DNA of 64,000 bases from an uncultured Clostridia bacterium. Its GTDB lineage: Bacteria > Bacillota > Clostridia > Christensenellales > CAG-138. The notes under the pieces were generated by a model, which saw only the letters and a program-made list of their open reading frames with translations, was not told the origin of the DNA and did no database searches. How positions within the stretch are numbered: position 1 is the stretch's first letter; each line of letters opens with the position of its first letter. Below, one piece after another: positions 59,874-64,000 of the stretch. Where the stretch lies: NCBI GenBank assembly GCA_934633695.1, contig CAKTYT010000007.1, forward strand, positions 1 to 64,000, in the 5' to 3' direction. Both the position numbers and the translations under genes were made by a program.

Positions 59874-60494
59874 TCAGCAAACATCATCAAAAATGATAGG
59901 TATCAGTCCTTGAAACTCTTTGAGCAGAGGCAATGAGATTTCACGCATCGCAGGATGTGCGGCAGGAGCACAGCGGAGCAAGAAAAAATGACGCCACTCG
60001 CGGAGGTTCATCGTACAGATAAACTCGGTTTTAAGACTGTTGGGAAGCACGCTCCTTGCATCCTCCGGCCTTGCACCTGCATTCAGAAGAGAAAAGTATG
60101 CATTTTCACAGCTGAGCATGGCATCTTCCCAAACAGCATAGCAAGGTGAACCGGGTTCCGCAAAATACGGCTTGATAAATGTCAGCTCACTGCCGAATTT
60201 TGCTTTCGAATAATTGCAATAACGTGTACTTTCCTGCGAATAGCTAGCAATTCTATGCCGGACCCATTCGTGTGAAACACCCCTGTCACAGACGATACGG
60301 ACACTCACGCTGAAATGTTCTATGGGACTTTCATGCCCCCTTCCGAGCATATGCCTTATGAGTTTTTCGGCTGAGTCAGGCGATACGGAATCTTCCGACT
60401 TATAGCAAACTCTTCCACACAATTCGAGATGACGCAGAACTTCCTCACCGTTGGGGCGATTGATAATTTCAAAAGACGGAGATATAATTTTCAT
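59874..60494 (-). CDS. thyX: Flavin-dependent thymidylate synthase
   Basis: 206 residues. ThyX makes dTMP from dUMP with methylenetetrahydrofolate and FADH2/NADPH, replacing ThyA. The signature RHR-x7-S is present as RHRIASYSQES near residue 78, and EHFSVSV and the RYCNYSKAKF block are typical; the C-terminal LREWRHFFLLR carries the nucleotide-binding Arg/His. Length is normal. The gene is 9 nt downstream of dCMP deaminase, so the deaminase supplies dUMP for this enzyme in a two-step dTMP operon. Confidence 0.95.
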   Translation of the reverse strand: MKIISPSFEIINRPNGEEVLRHLELCGRVCYKSEDSVSPDSAEKLIRHMLGRGHESPIEHFSVSVRIVCDRGVSHEWVRHRIASYSQESTRYCNYSKAKFGSELTFIKPYFAEPGSPCYAVWEDAMLSCENAYFSLLNAGARPEDARSVLPNSLKTEFICTMNLREWRHFFLLRCAPAAHPAMREISLPLLKEFQGLIPIIFDDVC

Positions 60495-60503
60495 CTTAAA
60501 AAC

Positions 60504-60941
60504 CTATACTTTTGTGCGCAGAATAATCCCGTTCTCACCGCGGCAGACTATCTCACTTATGCCCGCATTTTTTATTAGCCTGCGGCAGATAACGCACGGA
60601 GCGGGAGCAGCAAGTTCACCCTTGCTGTCAAAGCCTGCAAGGTACAGCACAGAGCCTATCATTTCCTTACGCGAGGCAGAGATAATTGCATTTTGTTCCG
60701 CATGGACGGCAACACATTTTTCATATTGCTCGCCGTGAGGAATATTATTTGCTTCACGCCAACATTCACCGGTATCGCAGCAATTGGGCTCACCTCGTGC
60801 GGCACCGTTATAGCCGGTAGAAATTATTTCGTCATTGTTAATTATGACCGCCCCGTATTGACGGCGAAGACAGGTTGAACGCTGGGCAACACTTGCGGCA
60901 ATGGCAAGGTAGTATTCATCCTTTGTGATTCTCTTGGGCAT
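60504..60941 (-). CDS. dCMP deaminase
   Basis: 145 residues, ATG with GAAAGGAAAT upstream. Zinc-dependent cytidine/deoxycytidylate deaminase fold: HAEQNAI with zinc His and catalytic Glu near residue 80, and PCVICRRLI with the two zinc Cys near 113. Further features are SKGYNGA-like STGYNGAARG near 37 and an N-terminal RSTCLRRQYGAVI typical of ComEB/dCMP deaminases. Converts dCMP to dUMP. First gene of the operon with thyX; together they give a ThyA-independent route to dTMP. Confidence 0.92.
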   Translation of the reverse strand: MPKRITKDEYYLAIAASVAQRSTCLRRQYGAVIINNDEIISTGYNGAARGEPNCCDTGECWREANNIPHGEQYEKCVAVHAEQNAIISASRKEMIGSVLYLAGFDSKGELAAPAPCVICRRLIKNAGISEIVCRGENGIILRTKV

Positions 60942-60987
60942 GTGGTATTTCCTTTCTCAGAGTAAATGCCGGAGTCCTTGATAAAAC

Positions 60988-61752
60988 TTAATGTCTTTTC
61001 ATGCTAAGCACCAGAGGACAATCCCAATAGAGAAGTTTTCCTTCAAATATGCTTGCTAGCATGATGCTGTTTGTTGTTAAATTGTCAATATCCTGCTTTT
61101 TCAAAGCACAAATGCGGTGCAGGATGATTCCACATGGAAACTCATCATTTTCGTGCTGTTCCTGCAAACCGACGGCAAAGCCCTCCTTTAAAGCGAGAGA
61201 TGAAAAGGAGAGCATAAGCGGTTCGTTTTTAAATGCAAGGTGAAGGTTAATCCGTCTCGGTGCGGCATTGTCACCGTTTGCACGCATGGAATTTATAAGC
61301 TCAGCGTTGCCGACTGTCTGTAACTTCGCATCATCAGGAGAAAGCAGACTGAAAAAAGTATTATGTGCAGATTCGGTAACGATTTCACTGCTTGAAGAGA
61401 AACGGAGCCTTTTCATGATCAACTTTGCAAGCGTTCTGCACTCGGACTCATCGTTAAGGTAAAGATAAATCCGTAGGATTCTTGCCGTGCGAACAAATCC
61501 GGTGATGAAATTGCCGTTATTTCCATTTTCGGAAAGCTTAAACCATATGCTGCAACACTTGTTTACACAATCGGTTATTTTACCGAAGGCTTTATCGGAC
61601 AGAGCCTTGCCCTTTGGGTCAGAAAAGAGCAGTGTGAGCAGCGAGGGATGGTCTTGTGCGGAATCGAACCGCACTGAAGAGTCAACGCCGAAAACTGCCG
61701 GTTCGCCGTCAAAACGCCAATCATATTCAAACCATTTGCATTCCTGCTTCAA
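60988..61752 (-). CDS. Hypothetical protein, possibly DUF695/RraB-like
   Basis: 254 residues, TTG start with AGAGGT seven bases upstream. No signal peptide. The N-terminal 115 residues (VFGVDSSVRFDSAQDHPSLL, FITGFVRTARILRIYLYLNDESE, abridged) have the pattern of DUF695/ribonuclease-E-inhibitor-like domains, with a strand pair ending in an aromatic Y-Y motif. The C-terminal half has an unassigned alpha/beta pattern. This is a weak resemblance only. It lies 92 nt downstream of alaS on the same strand behind a hairpin. Confidence 0.45.
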   Translation of the reverse strand: MKQECKWFEYDWRFDGEPAVFGVDSSVRFDSAQDHPSLLTLLFSDPKGKALSDKAFGKITDCVNKCCSIWFKLSENGNNGNFITGFVRTARILRIYLYLNDESECRTLAKLIMKRLRFSSSSEIVTESAHNTFFSLLSPDDAKLQTVGNAELINSMRANGDNAAPRRINLHLAFKNEPLMLSFSSLALKEGFAVGLQEQHENDEFPCGIILHRICALKKQDIDNLTTNSIMLASIFEGKLLYWDCPLVLSMKRH

Positions 61753-61775
61753 TATTGGACCTCTTTGATACTGAC

Positions 61776-61812
61776 CGGGCGAAAAGGCTTTTAAATATGT
61801 CAGGTTCGCCCG
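61776..61812 (-). terminator. Hairpin between alaS and the hypothetical gene
   Basis: CGGGCGAA (61776-61783) / TTCGCCCG (61805-61812) perfect 8-bp stem with a 21-nt loop and no T-run. It could be a weak terminator or a leader element of the downstream gene. Confidence 0.45.
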
Positions 61813-61844
61813 ATACAGAAAGTAAATTTATTATACTGTAGAAA

Positions 61845-63638
61845 TTATTCCTTGGGAATGAGGACGGCCTTAATTCTGCGGACGCCGGCACTGCTTGCCT
61901 CTTCCTTTTTGATTTTAAAAGTACCGAGTTCGCCGGTATTGTTTGCGTGGGGGCCTCCGCAGATTTCACAACTGTAATCACCCATCGTGTAAACCTTTAC
62001 TCTCTCTCCGTACTTGTCGCCGAACACGCCAATCGCACCATTCTGTTTTGCTTCGGGAACGCTCATCTCCTCGCAGGTGATGTCAACGCCCGCATCAATA
62101 GCATTCTGAACCCACTTTTCGAGTTCACGAAGCTCGTCCGCTGTGACTTTCCTAGGGAAGTTGAAGTCGAACCTGAGTCTCTCGGCAGTGATGTTTGAGC
62201 CTTTTTGAGAAATGCCTTCGTCAAGGACGTTACGAAGTGCAGCATTGAGCAGATGAGTTGCGGTGTGCAGCTTTGCAGTAACTTCAGTTGCTTCAGCAAG
62301 TCCGCCTTTGAACTTGTGGTCTGCACCTGCTTTGGACTTTTGCTGGTGCTCCTCAAATGCGGCACGGAAACCGTCGGTATCAACGGTCAGACCGTTTTCG
62401 CGGGCCATTTCTTCGGTGAATTCGATGGGGAAACCGAAGGTATCAAAGAGACGGAACGCACTCTTGCCATCGATGATACCATTTTCGAACTTGTCCTTTA
62501 TACGGGCAAACTCACGCATACCGTTAGTAAGGGTACGCTGGAAACGTGTTTCTTCCGTGTTCAACTCTTTGATGATGTGCTCACGGTTGTCATTGAGTTC
62601 GGGATAGACGGAGCCATAATCATCAACAACAGCTTGTGCGACCTGACTGAGAGCATTTTCGGGCATTCCAAGCTGCATTGCATACCTGAGAGCCCTGCGA
62701 ATGAGCCTCCTGAGGATGTAACCCTGATCGACATTGGAAGGGGTAACACCTCTGGGGTCGCCAAGCATGAATGTGGCAGTGCGTATATGGTCGGCGACAA
62801 TGCGGAAGGCTTTGACAGTGTCTGCATTATCGCGGTAGTTCTTGCCGGAAAGCTCGCTTATTTTTGCTAGAATATTGGTGAAGGCATCGGTATCATAGAC
62901 ACTCTCGGCACCCTGAAGCGTTGCAACGGTTCGTTCAAGCCCCATTCCGGTATCAACGTTCTTCTTCTCAAGAGGACGAAGCGGACCGTTCGCAGGCTGA
63001 AAATATTCCATAAAAACATTGTTCCAAATTTCGAGATATTTCCCACAGGAGCAAGAGGGGTCACAATTTTCACAACACTTTTCCTTTCCGGTATCGAAGA
63101 AGATTTCGGTATCGGGGCCGCAAGGACCGCTTGTTCCGGGAATCCACCAATTGTGCTTCGCACCGAGGTAGAAGATGTGGGAAGGATCAACGCCCATTTC
63201 AACCCAGCGGTCATGAGAGCAGGTGTCGCGGGGAGCATTCTCGTTTCCTTCAAAACATGTAAAATAAAGCCTGTTCTTGTCAATGCCGAGCCACTTTTCA
63301 TCAGTCAAAAATTCCCAGCTCCATGCAATGGATTCTTTCTTGAAATAATCCCCGAGAGACCAGTTGCCGAGCATTTCGAAGAAAGTGAGGTGACTTGAGT
63401 CTCCGACCTCATCGATGTCACCGGTGCGGACGCACTTCTGAACGTCGGTAAGACGCACGCCTGCAGGGTGAGCAGCACCGAGCAGATAGGGTACTAGAGG
63501 GTGCATACCGGCGGTGGTAAAAAGAACAGTGGGGTCATTTTCAGGGATCAGTGAAGCCGAGGGGATGACCGTATGACCCTTTTCGGTGAAAAACTGGAGA
63601 AAAAGCTTTCGCAGTTCTTTTGTCGTTAACGATTTCAT
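61845..63638 (-). CDS. alaS: Alanyl-tRNA synthetase, short form without C-Ala domain
   Basis: 597 residues, ATG with AAGGAA upstream. The class II aminoacylation domain is complete (1-450): FFTEKGHTVIPSASLIPENDPT, the GMHPLVPYLLG block, HLTFFEMLGNWSLGDYFK motif 2 and GLERTVATLQG near 235. The editing domain is present with HTATHLLNAALR (HxxxH) and the CEICGGPHANNTGELG (C and H zinc ligands) near 560-575. The protein ends just after the editing core (VRRIKAVLIPKE), where common bacterial AlaRS of about 870 residues continues with the C-Ala tRNA-binding/dimerisation domain. No frameshift or remnant of C-Ala is visible after the stop. Either a naturally short form, as in some lineages, or one of two AlaRS genes. 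Confidence 0.9.
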   Translation of the reverse strand: MKSLTTKELRKLFLQFFTEKGHTVIPSASLIPENDPTVLFTTAGMHPLVPYLLGAAHPAGVRLTDVQKCVRTGDIDEVGDSSHLTFFEMLGNWSLGDYFKKESIAWSWEFLTDEKWLGIDKNRLYFTCFEGNENAPRDTCSHDRWVEMGVDPSHIFYLGAKHNWWIPGTSGPCGPDTEIFFDTGKEKCCENCDPSCSCGKYLEIWNNVFMEYFQPANGPLRPLEKKNVDTGMGLERTVATLQGAESVYDTDAFTNILAKISELSGKNYRDNADTVKAFRIVADHIRTATFMLGDPRGVTPSNVDQGYILRRLIRRALRYAMQLGMPENALSQVAQAVVDDYGSVYPELNDNREHIIKELNTEETRFQRTLTNGMREFARIKDKFENGIIDGKSAFRLFDTFGFPIEFTEEMARENGLTVDTDGFRAAFEEHQQKSKAGADHKFKGGLAEATEVTAKLHTATHLLNAALRNVLDEGISQKGSNITAERLRFDFNFPRKVTADELRELEKWVQNAIDAGVDITCEEMSVPEAKQNGAIGVFGDKYGERVKVYTMGDYSCEICGGPHANNTGELGTFKIKKEEASSAGVRRIKAVLIPKE

Positions 63639-63741
63639 AGTGGTTTCCTTCTTGATAAATTTTATTGCTGCTTCAGCTTACGCCGGAGCAACCCAACGAC
63701 CCCTCGATTTCACCCGAAAGGCCACAATACTCTAAAATAAC

Positions 63742-63771
63742 ATTATACACGTTCAAAGTGGAGGTTGTCAA
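63742..63771 (-). promoter_or_regulatory. Promoter of alaS
   Basis: Minus strand TTGACA (63771-63766), 18-bp spacer, TATAAT (63747-63742). The leader of about 95 nt lacks a canonical T-box element. From 63772 to 64000 I see no convincing gene. Confidence 0.75.
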
Positions 63772-64000
63772 CTTGAATAATGGAAAACTCATGTTTGGGA
63801 AAGTTGTGAGTTCCGGTATTTGCATTTTTCCACTAACTATTGCTGTATTCTTTCAAACGCTGCATAAGTGGACGTGGGCAAGGTATCCACACTATGTTGT
63901 CTGCTGAATAGCGAATAGTATTGCCGTTGGGTATTGCTTTGATTGGCTTGCGAAGCCCATTAAATGCAGCAAACTCCAACGTACAAATCAATGACCAATC

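Noticed and set aside
63639..63741. T-box riboswitch in the alaS leader
   Set aside because: The leader of about 95 nt lacks the conserved T-box sequence and a plausible terminator/antiterminator pair.
63774..63907. Possible 44-codon membrane peptide starting at TTG 63774 after GGAGG
   Set aside because: The GGAGG lies within the spacer of the alaS promoter on the other strand and no homologue or promoter is recognised; too weak to annotate.

Overview
The window reads as chromosomal DNA of a spore-forming member of the Firmicutes, most likely an uncultured, gut-type Clostridia. The grounds are an uninterrupted SigK-type sporulation sigma factor, a GerM-like lipoprotein, a SpoIIQ-like degenerate M23 protein next to murA, strong AGGAGG ribosome binding sites, TTGACA/TATAAT promoters, and many secreted proteins ending in dockerin modules. 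The taxonomic call is inference from gene content; no marker search was possible.

Layout. 1-372: end of a tRNA cluster (Asp, Phe, Gly, Cys) and a terminator. 0.5-3.9 kb: a secreted ricin-lectin/caspase-like protein followed by a tandemly duplicated lipoprotein gene, whose first copy is broken by one amber codon. 4-11.6 kb: housekeeping and sporulation genes (PHP phosphatase, sigK, XRE membrane regulator, PAP2-like protein, SpoIIQ-like protein, murA, uppP). 11.8-15.9 kb: a two-component system divergent from a beta-helix lipoprotein. 15.9-24.1 kb: MATE pump, gerM, a membrane glycosyltransferase-like/C39-like pair, xpt-guaA, and a wHTH regulator. 24.2-33.9 kb: a large dockerin-bearing subtilisin, a truncated ECF sigma factor, a PHP enzyme, and a dockerin-bearing CotH protein. 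34-48.6 kb: AIM24, a KamB/KamC-like pair, a PTS IIC-like protein, cysS, DUF1385-prmC-prfA, mfd and a HutD-like protein. 48.9-50.4 kb: a tyrosine recombinase gene with an in-frame TAG, enclosed by perfect 31-bp inverted repeats. 50.7-59.2 kb: three large secreted proteins (LRR-dockerin; amidase/lectin/cohesin/dockerin; cohesin/60-residue repeats/dockerin). 59.2-64 kb: lipoprotein, thyX, dCMP deaminase, a hypothetical protein, and a short alaS.

The most interesting system is the set of five dockerin proteins (a protease, a CotH kinase-like protein, an LRR protein and two cohesin+dockerin scaffold-like proteins) with no carbohydrate-active enzyme among them. It looks like a non-cellulosomal cohesin-dockerin surface assembly for adhesion or proteolysis. 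The scaffold genes share a duplicated, possibly structured leader and lie just beyond a recombinase module whose inverted repeats suggest an invertible switch. The assembly and the switch are both inference; the domains, repeats and inverted repeats are directly visible.
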